Positions 42,721 through 52,632 of a DNA stretch of 64,000 nt are shown here, piece by piece. Every line of letters starts with the position of its first letter. Within the stretch, counting starts at the first letter, position 1. The DNA is from Rhodococcus sp. (in: high G+C Gram-positive bacteria) (GTDB taxonomy: Bacteria; Actinomycetota; Actinomycetes; Mycobacteriales; Mycobacteriaceae). The position numbers and the translations under genes were made by a program. Under the pieces are notes generated by a model that had not been told where the DNA came from, did not search any database, and saw nothing but the letters and a program-made list of their open reading frames with translations. The stretch lies in assembly GCF_023264675.1 (NCBI RefSeq), contig NZ_JAHFVG010000005.1:124001-188000 (forward strand), in the 5' to 3' direction.

Positions 42721-43959
42721 TCACCGCTGGGCTCCTCGAGCTCCGACGCTCGCCAATCCAGCAGCGCGAGCGCGCTCGATCACCTGCGGCAGCGCTGACA
42801 GCAGCGCGTCGACGTCCGCGTCCGTCGACTCGGTCCCCAACGAGAACCGCAGCGATCCGCGGGCGGTCGACGGGTCGACTCCCATCGCGATCAACACGTG
42901 GGATGCGCTCGCCACTCCTGCTGTACACGCCGAACCCGTCGAACATTCTATTCCGGCCGCGTCGAGCAACATCAACAAGGAGTCGCCCTCGCATCCGGGG
43001 AAGGTGAAATGCGCGATTCCGGGCAGACGATCGCCGGCGAGGCCCCCGTTGACGATCACGTCCGGGTCGATGATTTCGACCCCGGCGATCATCCGATCGC
43101 GCAACCGGGTCAGTTCGGCGCTACGCACGTCCAGATCACCGACGGTGTCCGCCAGTGCGGCGGCCATGGCGACGACCGATGCGGTGTCGTGGGTCCCGGA
43201 TCTCACATCCCGCTCGTGACCGCCGCCGTGCAGCAACGGCACACAGGCTGTAGTGCGCCCGAGCAGCAGCGCCCCGACGCCTTGGGGCCCGCCGAACTTG
43301 TGAGCGGCGATACTGAGCGCCGACAAGCCGCTGCCCTTGAAGTCGACAGCGAGGTGCGGCACCGCTTGGATCGCATCGCTGTGCATGGGAATCTCGTATT
43401 CCCGGGACACCGCCGCGAGTTCGCGAATCGGCATGATGGTGCCGACCTCGTTGTTGGCCCACATGATCGTGACGAGTGCGATCTCGTCGGCATGAACTGC
43501 GAGCTCGGCGCGGAGTGTGTCCGGATGCACGCGACCGTGATCGTCCACCGGCAGCCAGGTGATCGATGCGCCCTCGTGTTCGCCGAGCCATTCGACCGCG
43601 TCGAGTACGGCATGGTGCTCGACCGAGCTGGCGACGATTCGGGTACGTCGTGGATCTGCATCCCGCCGAGCCGCGAAGATTCCCTTGACGGCGAGGTTGT
43701 CGCTTTCGGTCCCCCCTGAGGTGAAGATCACCTCGGATGGTCTCGCACCGAGGTCGGCCGCGATGGATTCACGGGATTCTTCGACGCGGCGCCTGGCCGC
43801 TCGCCCGGATCCGTGAAGCGAGGACGCGTTGCCGACGGTGGCGAACACAGCGGTCATCGCCTCGATCGCTGCGGGCGACATGGGCGTCGTAGCAGCGTGG
43901 TCGAGGTACACGGGTGCACTCGTGGGGCGGGAAGCAGCCGAACTGCGCGCAGAAGGCAT
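42721..43959 (-). CDS. Cysteine desulfurase, NifS/IscS type
   Basis: The 412-residue PLP enzyme extracts sulfur from cysteine as a persulfide. It begins with [18 protein letters not shown], has the PLP-Lys motif [13 protein letters not shown] near residue 219 and the catalytic Cys in [13 protein letters not shown] near residue 344. It most likely feeds MnmA, 61 bp downstream, and possibly Fe-S assembly. ATG at 43959 has GAAGGA five bases upstream; a start further upstream is less likely. Confidence 0.94.
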   Translation of the reverse strand: MPSARSSAASRPTSAPVYLDHAATTPMSPAAIEAMTAVFATVGNASSLHGSGRAARRRVEESRESIAADLGARPSEVIFTSGGTESDNLAVKGIFAARRDADPRRTRIVASSVEHHAVLDAVEWLGEHEGASITWLPVDDHGRVHPDTLRAELAVHADEIALVTIMWANNEVGTIMPIRELAAVSREYEIPMHSDAIQAVPHLAVDFKGSGLSALSIAAHKFGGPQGVGALLLGRTTACVPLLHGGGHERDVRSGTHDTASVVAMAAALADTVGDLDVRSAELTRLRDRMIAGVEIIDPDVIVNGGLAGDRLPGIAHFTFPGCEGDSLLMLLDAAGIECSTGSACTAGVASASHVLIAMGVDPSTARGSLRFSLGTESTDADVDALLSALPQVIERARAAGLASVGARGAQR

Positions 43960-44013
43960 AACGTCCTTCAGGATAGCTGCTCCGCGCCGGTCCCCTGTCA
44001 ACGCGCGGGAACG

Positions 44014-44928
44014 TCAGAGGTCGACCGGGATCTCGGTGATACGACGCGCATCGACCCTCACCACGGTGTGCATCACAGGATCGTGGGTTCCATCCGCCCG
44101 CACGGAGATTTCGCATCGACGCGCGAGGTCCTTCCGATCGCTACCGGGAGGCTCGGGCGCTGCCAGCTGGACGTGCGCCACGACGCCTTTCAGGCGCAGA
44201 ATTCTGCCGATCGAGGTGCCGATCGTCTCCTCGCCGACGAAGCAGGTAGACGTGGTGAGATTCCGCTCGGCGTCGACGTAGCGCACCCGAAGCGGCTGAA
44301 CCCAGGTTTCCGTGTCCACCGCCGCCTGGAACATCGCAGGCCTGAAAGATCCGTACGCACGTCCGCACCACGTCGTGCCTTCCGGGAAGACGACCACGGT
44401 GCCGCCGCCGCGGAGTCGCTCTGCCACCTGATGGACCGTGTCGGGCAGCGATCGCAGATTCCGCCGGTGAATCGGCAGCACCTTCATCGACCTCGCCAGC
44501 AACCCCAGCACCGGCCAGTCGATCAGGTCACCGCGCGCGACGAAGGTCGCCGGGCGCAGCGCCGTCAGCACCAGCACGTCGGTCCAGGAAACGTGCCCCG
44601 CCACCACAAGCGCACCTGCCTCGGTTCGCGACTTCTCGCGATCGGAGCGGAGATCGTCGACGGCGAGTCGAATTCCGACGGCGAACAGAAGCATTCGGGA
44701 ACCGAACCTCGTCACACCTCGCCGCGCGGGAGGAGATACGACGCCGACGAGGATCAGCACCGGCAACAGCGCGAAGGCGAACAGTGCCAGGATGATTCGC
44801 GCGGCGACGACGACGCGTCGGACGGTGTCGGGATCCCGCGGAACACACCCCTCACTGCACGGGCTCGACGGCATCCACGCGTGGTCTGTTTCCGGTTGCG
44901 CCGCGACGGGAAGTGCGGGCCGGTTCAT
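44014..44928 (-). CDS. 1-acyl-sn-glycerol-3-phosphate acyltransferase family (LPLAT) protein
   Basis: The 304-residue protein has a hydrophobic N-terminal segment (IILALFAFALLPVLILVGVV) and the LPLAT block I motif GHVSWTD (HX4D) near residue 110, with block III VVFPEGTT near 173. It moves an acyl chain to a lysophospholipid or related lipid. ATG at 44928 overlaps the GNAT stop (ATGA), coupling the two. It corresponds to Rv3026c. With the upstream GNAT it resembles an OlsA-type partner. Confidence 0.9.
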   Translation of the reverse strand: MNRPALPVAAQPETDHAWMPSSPCSEGCVPRDPDTVRRVVVAARIILALFAFALLPVLILVGVVSPPARRGVTRFGSRMLLFAVGIRLAVDDLRSDREKSRTEAGALVVAGHVSWTDVLVLTALRPATFVARGDLIDWPVLGLLARSMKVLPIHRRNLRSLPDTVHQVAERLRGGGTVVVFPEGTTWCGRAYGSFRPAMFQAAVDTETWVQPLRVRYVDAERNLTTSTCFVGEETIGTSIGRILRLKGVVAHVQLAAPEPPGSDRKDLARRCEISVRADGTHDPVMHTVVRVDARRITEIPVDL

Positions 44929-45833
44929 GCGTTCGTCCGCTTCTCGTAGGTGGTGGCAGCACTCCTGAGTCGGTCGAGGTAGCGGGTGTTGGCTTCGTGA
45001 AGGCCCAGCATGGCCACGAAGTCGGCCACGGCGAAGTCGGGATCGTGGGCTGGTTCGCCGCAGATCGTGGCGCCGAGCCTGAGGTAACCCTTGAGCAGCG
45101 GAGGAATGGTCGGGCGGGCTGGTGCCGGAATGTCACCCAGAGCAACCCCGTTGACGACGACCGGGTTGTACGGAACCACCCGGCGATCGTCAGCAGAGCC
45201 GTGCTTGGCCAGCAGAAAGTCTCGAACCGAGTGCACGTTCGCGCCCGCTGGATCCAGTGGTGTCGCCTGCATGGGGACCGACACGCATCCGATGCACCAT
45301 TCGAGTCCGGTGACCTCGAGGTAGTGCAAGATCCCAGCCCACATCAGGCTGAGAACCGAACCCGACCGGTGCTCGGGACGTACGACGGCTCGGCCCATCT
45401 CCACGACGCGGTTGCCCGCAGGATCGAGGGCGGACAGATCGAATTCTGTCGCGGTGTAGTAGCCGCCGGCAGCGATGGCCGCGTCGGGCGGAAGCATTCG
45501 GTAGCAGCCGACGAAACTGTCGTCGTCGTTGTCGCGAACGAGCAGATGGTCGCAGAAGTCGTCGAATCGGTCGGCGTCGCGGCCGTCGGAGTCGGCCGGA
45601 ATATCGAATCCCGGTTCCGAGGCGAAGACGTCGTATCGGAGTCGCTGGGCGGCTTCCCGGTGGTCCCTGTCGGTGGAGAGGACCAGCGAGTACCGATCGG
45701 TGGCAGGAGGGGAGCCTGCGGAACGACCAGAGGTGGCAGGAGGGGAGCCTGCGGAACGACCAGAGGTGGCAGGCGGGGCAGCGAGCGCAGTCGGTGAAAG
45801 GGATGCGCGCGAGGTCATGACTGAAGTGGTCAT
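44925..45833 (-). CDS. GNAT-fold acyltransferase, OlsB-like
   Basis: The 302-residue protein has about 45 disordered residues including an 11-residue tandem repeat (SPPATSGRSAG twice), then an OlsB/Acetyltransf_5-type domain starting YSLVLSTDRDHREAAQRLRYDVFASE and VVEMGRAVVRPEHRSGSVLSLMW. OlsB transfers a 3-hydroxyacyl chain to ornithine. Its coupling to an LPLAT gene mirrors olsBA of ornithine-lipid synthesis, but the acceptor is unproven. It corresponds to Rv3027c. ATG at 45833. Confidence 0.85.
   Translation of the reverse strand: MTTSVMTSRASLSPTALAAPPATSGRSAGSPPATSGRSAGSPPATDRYSLVLSTDRDHREAAQRLRYDVFASEPGFDIPADSDGRDADRFDDFCDHLLVRDNDDDSFVGCYRMLPPDAAIAAGGYYTATEFDLSALDPAGNRVVEMGRAVVRPEHRSGSVLSLMWAGILHYLEVTGLEWCIGCVSVPMQATPLDPAGANVHSVRDFLLAKHGSADDRRVVPYNPVVVNGVALGDIPAPARPTIPPLLKGYLRLGATICGEPAHDPDFAVADFVAMLGLHEANTRYLDRLRSAATTYEKRTNA
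45698..45763. repeat. In-frame 33-bp tandem duplication in the GNAT gene
   Basis: Two 33-bp units (45698-45730 and 45731-45763), identical apart from the first base, encode the 11 residues SPPATSGRSAG twice; a partial third copy follows to 45781. It lies in the disordered N-terminus. Confidence 0.9.
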
Positions 45834-45918
45834 GATTGTGTGTCTAACGAGCCAGAACGGCGTCAGTGCATCAGTGGGGTAACGCGTCCACGGACGTTAC
45901 GTGAACTGCTGCACACGC

Positions 45919-45958
45919 GACTCGGCCCCCATCCTGGCGTAAGAATGGGGGCCGAGTC
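45919..45958 (-). terminator. Terminator downstream of etfA
   Basis: Perfect 14-bp arms GACTCGGCCCCCAT (45919-45932) and ATGGGGGCCGAGTC (45945-45958) around a 12-nt loop, 13 bp beyond the etfA stop. It ends the etfB-etfA unit before the GNAT gene. Confidence 0.85.
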
Positions 45959-45971
45959 GAAAAAGCGGGTG

Positions 45972-46928
45972 TCAGCCCTTGTGCTTCTTGACTGCTTCGG
46001 TCAGCTGCGGTGCGACGTTGAACAGGTCGCCCACGATGCCGTAGTCGGCGATCTCGAAGATGGGTGCTTCCTCGTCCTTGTTGACGGCGACGATGGTCTT
46101 CGAGGTCTGCATGCCTGCGCGGTGCTGGATCGCACCGGAGATTCCGAGAGCGACGTACAGCTGCGGCGAGACGGTCTTGCCCGTCTGGCCGACCTGGAAC
46201 TGGCCCGGGTAGTAGCCCGAGTCCACTGCCGCACGCGACGCGCCGACTGCAGCGCCGAGCGAGTCGGCGAGTTCTTCGACGACATTGAACTTGTCCGCGC
46301 TGCCGACGCCACGTCCACCGGACACGACGACCTTGGCCTCGGTGAGTTCCGGACGGTCGCCGCCGACGATCGGGTCACGTGACGTGACCTTGGTGACGCC
46401 TTCTTCTTGTGCAGGCACCTCGACGGTTTCCCGTGTTCCTGCGCCTGCCTTGGGCTCGGCCTCGATGGCGCCCGGGCGGATGGAGATGACCGGAGCGTCG
46501 CCGTTGGCTTTGGCCTCGACGGTGAACGCGCCACCGAAGATGGAGTAGGTGGCGCTGCCGTCGCTGCCGATCGCGACGACGTCGTTGTGGTAACCGGATC
46601 CGAGACGCGCTGCGAGACGGCCCGCGATCTCCTTGCCTTCGATGGTCGCGGCGGTGATGATCGCAGCCGGACCGACGGACTCGGCCAGCGCGGCCAGCAC
46701 GTCGACCTTCGGGGTGATGATGAATCCGTCGATGTCGTCGGACTCGGCAGCGTAGATCTTCTCGGCTCCCGCTTCGGTCAGTGCGTCTGCCACCTTGTCG
46801 GTGGTACCGGCCGGACCGGTGACGACTGCCGACGGCTCGCCCAGAGCGCGAGCAGCGGTGATCAGCTCAAGGCTGACCTTCTTCAGTGTTCCCTCGACGT
46901 GCTCCACGAGCACGAGTACTTCTGCCAT
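45972..46928 (-). CDS. etfA: Electron transfer flavoprotein alpha subunit
   Basis: EtfA carries FAD and passes electrons from acyl-CoA dehydrogenases to the respiratory chain. The 318-residue protein begins [21 protein letters not shown] and has the FAD-binding C-terminal half ([20 protein letters not shown], then [34 protein letters not shown]). ATG at 46928. It follows etfB by 43 bp. Confidence 0.96.
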   Translation of the reverse strand: MAEVLVLVEHVEGTLKKVSLELITAARALGEPSAVVTGPAGTTDKVADALTEAGAEKIYAAESDDIDGFIITPKVDVLAALAESVGPAAIITAATIEGKEIAGRLAARLGSGYHNDVVAIGSDGSATYSIFGGAFTVEAKANGDAPVISIRPGAIEAEPKAGAGTRETVEVPAQEEGVTKVTSRDPIVGGDRPELTEAKVVVSGGRGVGSADKFNVVEELADSLGAAVGASRAAVDSGYYPGQFQVGQTGKTVSPQLYVALGISGAIQHRAGMQTSKTIVAVNKDEEAPIFEIADYGIVGDLFNVAPQLTEAVKKHKG

Positions 46929-46971
46929 GACTTGCTCTCCTTAAGTGGTCTGCGTGCGCTTCGGGGCGAGA

Positions 46972-47772
46972 TCAGATGATCTTCTGGCCTACGAGGTAGG
47001 TAGCGATCTTGTCGCCGCCGTCGCCCTCGTCGGTGACCCGCTCGCCTGCAGTCTTGGGAGGCTTCGGTGTGGACGACGTGACGGTGGTGCCGGCGTTCTC
47101 GACTCCGACGATGCCGTCTTCGACGCCGATCTCGGCGAGCGTGATGGTCTGCACGGTCTTCTTCTTGGCGGCCATGATGCCCTTGAAGGAAGGGAAGCGC
47201 GGCTCGTTGATCTTCTCGGTGACGCTCACGATGGCAGGCAGTGCTGCCTCGAGACCGAAGATGCCTTCGTCCGTTTCACGTTCTCCGGAGACCTTGCCGT
47301 CGGCCACGGTCAGCTTGCGGAGCTGCGTGAGAGCGGGGATCTGCAGGTATTCCGCGATGATCGCGGGCACCGCACCGGTGCGTCCGTCGGTCGCCTCGTT
47401 GCCTGCGATGATCAGGTCGGCAGGCTCGTCGTTCTCGAACGCGACGTTTCCGAGCGCGGCGGCGAGTGCGTACGCGGTCTGGATGGCGTCCGATCCGTGG
47501 AGCGACGGGTCGTTCAAGTGCACAGCACTGTCGGCTCCCATGGAGAGGGCCTTACGAATGGCGTCGGTTGCACGATCCGGACCTGCCGAAAGAACCTTCA
47601 CCTCGCCGCCCTGAGACTCCTTGATGAGGAGGGCCTCTTCGACAGCGCGCTCGTTGATCTCGTCGAGCACAGCGTCTGCTGCCTCGCGGTCGAGCGTGAA
47701 ATCCCCGTCGGTGAGCTTGCGCTCGGACCATGTGTCGGGAACCTGCTTGATCAAAACAACGATGTTCGTCAT
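46972..47772 (-). CDS. etfB: Electron transfer flavoprotein beta subunit
   Basis: The 266-residue partner of EtfA starts NIVVLIKQVPDTWSERKLTDGD, with the beta-subunit signature LIIAGNEATDGRTGAVPAIIAEYL near residue 122. ATG at 47772; AGGAGG lies about 13 bases upstream. The 290-bp gap to the divergent methyltransferase holds promoters but no other clear element. Confidence 0.96.
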   Translation of the reverse strand: MTNIVVLIKQVPDTWSERKLTDGDFTLDREAADAVLDEINERAVEEALLIKESQGGEVKVLSAGPDRATDAIRKALSMGADSAVHLNDPSLHGSDAIQTAYALAAALGNVAFENDEPADLIIAGNEATDGRTGAVPAIIAEYLQIPALTQLRKLTVADGKVSGERETDEGIFGLEAALPAIVSVTEKINEPRFPSFKGIMAAKKKTVQTITLAEIGVEDGIVGVENAGTTVTSSTPKPPKTAGERVTDEGDGGDKIATYLVGQKII

Positions 47773-48062
47773 GGGTCTGCGTCGACCTCCTGGTCGTGTT
47801 CCGTCTGATGCGGCTGTGTAAATCCGTGTCGTGCGTATGGGTTCTTGCTGTTCTAGGCCTTGCCGTAGATTACCCCAAGTTTAGTTACTGGTGGGTAACT
47901 TACCGGAGATCTCGTCTGACCATACATCCGACCCTCCGGTACCACGCTGCCGCTGTCCGTTCGGGACCACGACACACACGGACGTATCGAACCGGCACGC
48001 AGCAGGTGCGTCGACAGCTGCCCCCTGGCCGCTCGGCGAGGCCAGGCACTACCCTCTCGTCG

Positions 48063-48878
48063 GTGAGCGATTCTTCGAACGCGGGCTTGTCCACGAACAC
48101 GGGCGACGCCGCGACATCAGAGCCACTCCCCCTCACGGGAGAGCGCACCGTGCCTGGCATCGCGGAAGAGAACTACTGGTTCCGTCGACACGAGGTGGTC
48201 TACGAGGCCATGCGTGAGCGTTGCACCGGACGGGTCGTTCTCGAAGCTGGATCGGGAGAAGGCTACGGGGCCAATATGATTGCCGACGTCGCGTCGACAG
48301 TCCTCGGGCTCGACTACGACGCTTCGGCGGCAGCTCACGTGCTCGATCGGTACCCCAGAATCGGAATGCTGCGGGGCAACCTCGCGTCACTTCCCATCGC
48401 CGATGCGTCCGTCGATGTCGTGGTCAATTTTCAGGTGATCGAACACCTCTGGGACCAGGCGCAATTCCTGAACGAATGTTTTCGTGTGCTCGCCCCCGGC
48501 GGAGCGCTGCTGATCAGCACGCCGAATCGAATCACGTTCTCTCCCGGCCGCGACACCCCCCTGAATCCGTTCCACACCCGCGAACTCGATGCGGCCGAAC
48601 TCACCGAGCTCCTGCTCGATGCGCAGTTTTCGGTGCACACCATGACCGGAGTTCATCACGGCAGTGCACTGCGCGCGCTCGACGAGAAGCACGGTGGATC
48701 GTTCATCGACGCCCAGATCGAGCGCGCACTCGCCGGCGAACCGTGGCCGAGCGATCTGACCGCCGACGTCGCAGCGGTCTCCACCGGCGACTTCGACATC
48801 GATCCCTCCGATATCGACGCAAGCCTCGACCTCGTCGCCATCGCGATCAAACCGACAGTGTCACCGGTGAGCGGGTGA
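48063..48878 (+). CDS. Class I SAM-dependent methyltransferase (MGLP-cluster type)
   Basis: The 271-residue protein has the SAM-binding motif VVLEAGSGEGYGANMIAD near residue 58, then VVNFQVIEHLWDQAQFLNECFRVLAPGGALLISTPN. It corresponds to Rv3030, in the cluster linked to 6-O-methylglucose lipopolysaccharide, where the methyltransferase is a candidate sugar O-methylase. GTG at 48063 (VSDSSNAG) gives a protein of normal size. Its stop overlaps the GH57 start in GTGA. Confidence 0.88.
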   Translation: MSDSSNAGLSTNTGDAATSEPLPLTGERTVPGIAEENYWFRRHEVVYEAMRERCTGRVVLEAGSGEGYGANMIADVASTVLGLDYDASAAAHVLDRYPRIGMLRGNLASLPIADASVDVVVNFQVIEHLWDQAQFLNECFRVLAPGGALLISTPNRITFSPGRDTPLNPFHTRELDAAELTELLLDAQFSVHTMTGVHHGSALRALDEKHGGSFIDAQIERALAGEPWPSDLTADVAAVSTGDFDIDPSDIDASLDLVAIAIKPTVSPVSG

Positions 48879-50428
48879 GCACACCCGATCCTGCGGTGAC
48901 CGAGCCGGGGATGTTCTCGCTGGTTCTGCATTCTCACCTGCCCTGGCTTGCCAATCACGGCCGATGGCCCGTCGGAGAAGAATGGCTCTATCAGTCCTGG
49001 GCTGGTTCCTATCTGCCGTTGACCTCGATGCTGAGCCGGCTGGCCGACGAAGGTCGAACGAACCTTCTCTCGCTCGGCATCACTCCGGTTCTCGCTGCGC
49101 AACTGGACGATCCACATTGTCTGTCCGGCATGCATCACTGGCTGGGAAACTGGCAGCTTCGTGCACACGAAGCGAAGGACCGAGACCTCAGGGCGCGCGA
49201 GCACCGCGCGGCGTCGGCGGCGTTGAAAGACTTCGAAACACATTGGCGCCACGGCGGTTCCGGCGTGATCAGGAAACTTCTGGACTCGGGAGCAGTCGAA
49301 CTGCTCGGCGGACCCCTCGCGCACCCGTTCCAGCCCTTGATGGACCCGCGCCTTCGCGAATTCTCCCTTACCGAAGGGCTTTTCGACGCACGGAGCCGGT
49401 GGGGTTCGCGACCTGGTGGCATATGGGCACCGGAGTGTGCCTATGCGCCGGGGATGGAAACCGAGTATGCCGCAGCCGGAGTCACACATTTCATGGTCGA
49501 CGGTCCGGCACTGCGCGGAGACACTTCCCTCGGTCGGCCTGTCCGCGACAGCAACGTGGTGGCGTTCGGCCGAGACCTGAGCGTCAGCTACCGGGTCTGG
49601 TCGCCGAAGTCCGGCTATCCCGGGCACGCGGCGTACCGCGACTTCCACACCTACGACCACGACACCGGGCTCAAGCACGCCAGAGTGACCGGCCGTACCG
49701 TCGACTCGGCCGACAAAGCACCGTACGACCCCGATACGGCCTCGGCAGCGATCGACAAACACGTCGTCGATTTCGTCGAGGCCGTTCGGGTACGGCTGCG
49801 CGAGGAGTCGGCCCGAATCGGTCGACCCGCACTCGTCGTTGCCGCATTCGACACCGAACTCTTCGGCCATTGGTGGTTCGAAGGTCCGCAGTGGTTGGAA
49901 AAAGTTCTGAGAGCTCTCCCGGAAGCCGGCATCGACGTCGGCACTCTGGAGGATGCTCGAACGCGCGGATTCGTCGGCGATCCGGTGCAGTTACCGGAGT
50001 CGTCGTGGGGGTCGGGCAAGGACTGGCGCGTGTGGGCGGGAGAGAAAGTCCAGGATCTGGTGACGTTGAACGCCGAGGTGGTGGATGCAGCTCTCGACGT
50101 GGTCGCCAAGAACCGAGGACGCACCAGCACCGGTCGACCCGAATTGCGCAACCGGACGAACGACCAGATTCTGCGTGAGACACTCATGGCCATAGCAAGC
50201 GATTGGGCATTCATGGTCAGCAAGGATTCCGCTGCAGGCTATGCGCGAGAACGGGCACACGTGCACGCTCACGCACTGAGGGAGATCGCCGATGCGGTGT
50301 CCCGCGGACAGGATGGCCGCGCCGCCGAACTCGCGGCGCAGTGGAATCGAGCAGACGGCCTCTTTCCTGCGCTCGATGCGAGGCGACTGCGCACGAACCG
50401 GTCGCACGGAGGGGACGGGGAGCGTTAA
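48875..50428 (+). CDS. GH57 glycoside hydrolase, 1,4-alpha-glucan branching enzyme type
   Basis: The 517-residue protein has GH57 motifs: LHSHLPWLANHG near residue 14, the nucleophile Glu in GIWAPECAYAPG near 187, and the acid/base Asp in AAFDTELFGHWWFEG near 326, with the C-terminal helical domain found in branching enzymes. The enzyme class transfers alpha-1,4 segments to make alpha-1,6 branches. It corresponds to Rv3031, linked to methylglucose lipopolysaccharide. GTG at 48875 is coupled to the methyltransferase. Confidence 0.92.
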   Translation: MSTPDPAVTEPGMFSLVLHSHLPWLANHGRWPVGEEWLYQSWAGSYLPLTSMLSRLADEGRTNLLSLGITPVLAAQLDDPHCLSGMHHWLGNWQLRAHEAKDRDLRAREHRAASAALKDFETHWRHGGSGVIRKLLDSGAVELLGGPLAHPFQPLMDPRLREFSLTEGLFDARSRWGSRPGGIWAPECAYAPGMETEYAAAGVTHFMVDGPALRGDTSLGRPVRDSNVVAFGRDLSVSYRVWSPKSGYPGHAAYRDFHTYDHDTGLKHARVTGRTVDSADKAPYDPDTASAAIDKHVVDFVEAVRVRLREESARIGRPALVVAAFDTELFGHWWFEGPQWLEKVLRALPEAGIDVGTLEDARTRGFVGDPVQLPESSWGSGKDWRVWAGEKVQDLVTLNAEVVDAALDVVAKNRGRTSTGRPELRNRTNDQILRETLMAIASDWAFMVSKDSAAGYARERAHVHAHALREIADAVSRGQDGRAAELAAQWNRADGLFPALDARRLRTNRSHGGDGER

Positions 50429-51676
50429 GTGAAGATCTTGATGGTGTCGTGGGAGTATCCGCCGGTCGTGGTCGGCGGTCTCGGCCGACACGTGCACCAC
50501 CTGGCCACCGAGCTTGTCCGCGCCGGCCACGAAGTGGTTGTTCTGTCCCGTCGCCCGACCGGAACCGACGCCTCCACTCATCCGACTCATCATCGGATCG
50601 AGGACGGTGTACTGGTGGTCGCCGTCGCCGAAGACCCTGCACACTTCGTTTTCGGCGAGGACATGCTCGCGTGGACTCTTGCCATGGGCCACGCCATGGT
50701 CCGCGCCGGCATCGCACTGGGAAAGCCCGGCCTCGGCGAAGGCTGGCAGCCGGACGTCGTCCACGCACACGACTGGCTGGTCGCTCACCCGTCGATTGCT
50801 CTCGCCGAGCACTACGACGTGCCGTTGGTCTCGACGATCCACGCAACCGAGGCGGGGAGGCACAGCGGCTGGATATCGGGCCCGGTCAACCGCCAGGTCC
50901 ATTCGATCGAATGGTGGCTCGCCAACGACTCCGACGCCGTCATCACATGTTCGGCGTCGATGAAGGACGAAGTGAGAAGGCTGTTCGGGATCCGAGATGC
51001 AGCGGTGAACGTGATCCGCAACGGCATCGACATTCGGACGTGGAGCTACCGCGCTCGTGAACCTCGGCAGGAGCCGGCAAAACTTCTCTACGTCGGCCGC
51101 CTCGAATACGAGAAGGGCATCCAGGACGCGATTGCCGCGCTCCCCCGCATTCGCCGAAGCCATCCGGGCACCACCCTGCACATAGCGGGCGAAGGGACCC
51201 AATTCGCCTGGCTCGCGCAGCTGGCACGCACGCACCGCGTCTCGCGGGCGGTGTCGTTCCTCGGCTCGCTCGACCACACCGAACTTCTCGGGTGGCTTCA
51301 CGGCGCCGACGCCATCGTCCTACCGAGCCGCTACGAGCCCTTCGGAATCATCGCGCTCGAGGCCGCGGCGGCGGGCATTCCGCTCGTCGCGTCGACCGCG
51401 GGCGGCCTCGGCGAGGCGATCGTCGACGGCGTGACCGGGCTGTCGTTCGAGCCGTCCGACGTTGCCGGACTGGCCACGGCTGTCCGGCGGGTGTTGGACA
51501 ACGTCGACGCCGCCCAGGAACGAGCCGCCGCAGCACGGGACCGGCTCACCGTCGACTTCGACTGGAAGCACGTTGCCGACGCCACGGCTCAGGTCTACCT
51601 CGCCAGCAAGCGCAAGGTCCGCTTTCCGTTGGCGCGACCGGTCATCGTCGAACGCGCCTTACCCGAGAGAAGCTGA
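50429..51676 (+). CDS. GT4 family alpha-glucosyltransferase
   Basis: The 415-residue GT-B glycosyltransferase starts KILMVSWEYPPVVVGGLGRHVHHL and has the donor-binding EX7E motif YEPFGIIALEAAAAG near residue 303. It corresponds to Rv3032, the alpha-1,4-glucosyltransferase of methylglucose lipopolysaccharide and glycogen synthesis. GTG at 50429 directly follows the GH57 stop. The last 18 bp overlap the convergent acyltransferase gene. Confidence 0.92.
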   Translation: MKILMVSWEYPPVVVGGLGRHVHHLATELVRAGHEVVVLSRRPTGTDASTHPTHHRIEDGVLVVAVAEDPAHFVFGEDMLAWTLAMGHAMVRAGIALGKPGLGEGWQPDVVHAHDWLVAHPSIALAEHYDVPLVSTIHATEAGRHSGWISGPVNRQVHSIEWWLANDSDAVITCSASMKDEVRRLFGIRDAAVNVIRNGIDIRTWSYRAREPRQEPAKLLYVGRLEYEKGIQDAIAALPRIRRSHPGTTLHIAGEGTQFAWLAQLARTHRVSRAVSFLGSLDHTELLGWLHGADAIVLPSRYEPFGIIALEAAAAGIPLVASTAGGLGEAIVDGVTGLSFEPSDVAGLATAVRRVLDNVDAAQERAAAARDRLTVDFDWKHVADATAQVYLASKRKVRFPLARPVIVERALPERS

Positions 51677-52435
51677 GTCCCCTCGCGCGGACGCGGCGGC
51701 ATCGAGCGCCTTCTTGCGCTCGATGTCCTCGAGTGCCGCGATGTACTTTGCGCGCTCGGCGGCGCCTGCCTCCCAGTCGGCCTTGCGGTTGCGCACCACC
51801 TTCGCGGGGGCACCGACGGCAATGCTGTAGTCCGGAATGGTGCCCTTGACCACCGCGTGAGCGCCCAGCACACACCCACGTCCGACGCTCGTTTCACGCA
51901 GTACCGTCACCTTGGCGGCGATCCAGGTGTCGGGGCCGATCCGCACCGGCCCTTTCACGATGCCCTGGTCTTTGATCGGTGTCGTGACGTCGTCCATCCG
52001 ATGGTCGAAATCGCATATGTAGCACCAGTCCGCGACGAGGGTCGAGGCGCCGATTTCGATGTCGAGGTATGTGTTGACGACGTTGTCCTTGCCGAAGACC
52101 ACCTTGTCGCCGATGCGCAGCGAACCCTCGTGGCAGCGAATGGCATTGCCGTCCCCGATATGTACCCAGCGGCCGATCTCCAGCCGCGACAACTCCGGAG
52201 TCGAATGAATCTCGACGTTTTTTCCGAGGAACACCATCCCTCGGAGAATGATGTGCGGATTGGCAGCCTTGAAGCGCGCCAATCTGAAGTACCGGACCAG
52301 GTACCACGGCGTATACGCCTTGTTCTGCACAACCCAGCGTAGAGAAGCAAGAGTGAGGAAACGGGCCTGATCCTCGTCACGTCGCCGCGATCCTCGCCAG
52401 CGCGAACGCAATGGCGCGTTCCACATACTCGTCAT
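51659..52435 (-). CDS. Left-handed beta-helix acyltransferase
   Basis: The 258-residue protein has hexapeptide-repeat features (IGDGNAIRCHEGSLRIGDKVVFGKDNVVNT, later IGPDTWIAAKVTVLRETSVGRGCVLGAHAVVKG) typical of LbH acetyl/acyltransferases. It corresponds to Rv3034c; in mycobacteria a member of this cluster is linked to acylation of methylglucose lipopolysaccharide. The substrate is inferred. ATG at 52435 (MTSMWNAPLR) is preferred over the much longer in-frame extension. Confidence 0.86.
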   Translation of the reverse strand: MTSMWNAPLRSRWRGSRRRDEDQARFLTLASLRWVVQNKAYTPWYLVRYFRLARFKAANPHIILRGMVFLGKNVEIHSTPELSRLEIGRWVHIGDGNAIRCHEGSLRIGDKVVFGKDNVVNTYLDIEIGASTLVADWCYICDFDHRMDDVTTPIKDQGIVKGPVRIGPDTWIAAKVTVLRETSVGRGCVLGAHAVVKGTIPDYSIAVGAPAKVVRNRKADWEAGAAERAKYIAALEDIERKKALDAAASARGDSASLG

Positions 52436-52632
52436 GGCAGCAACCCTAGTTTCGGAGTAGCCCTCCGGTCCAACCCCCTGCCCAGCCGCACGCCGTCTCG
52501 ACCGGACTGCCTCTCGACCGGACTGCCACGTCGCCGACGCTCCCGCGATCCACTGCTCGGGTCCGGCGCGATGCCGGGATAGTCTCTGTCCTTGACGTAG
52601 GTGCAAGTCGGAACGACGAAGGAGATCACAGG

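Noticed and set aside
47773-48062. Upstream extension of the methyltransferase frame to 47796
   Set aside because: The extra 89 codons are Arg/Thr-rich and would lie in the etfB promoter; GTG at 48063 gives a normal methyltransferase length.
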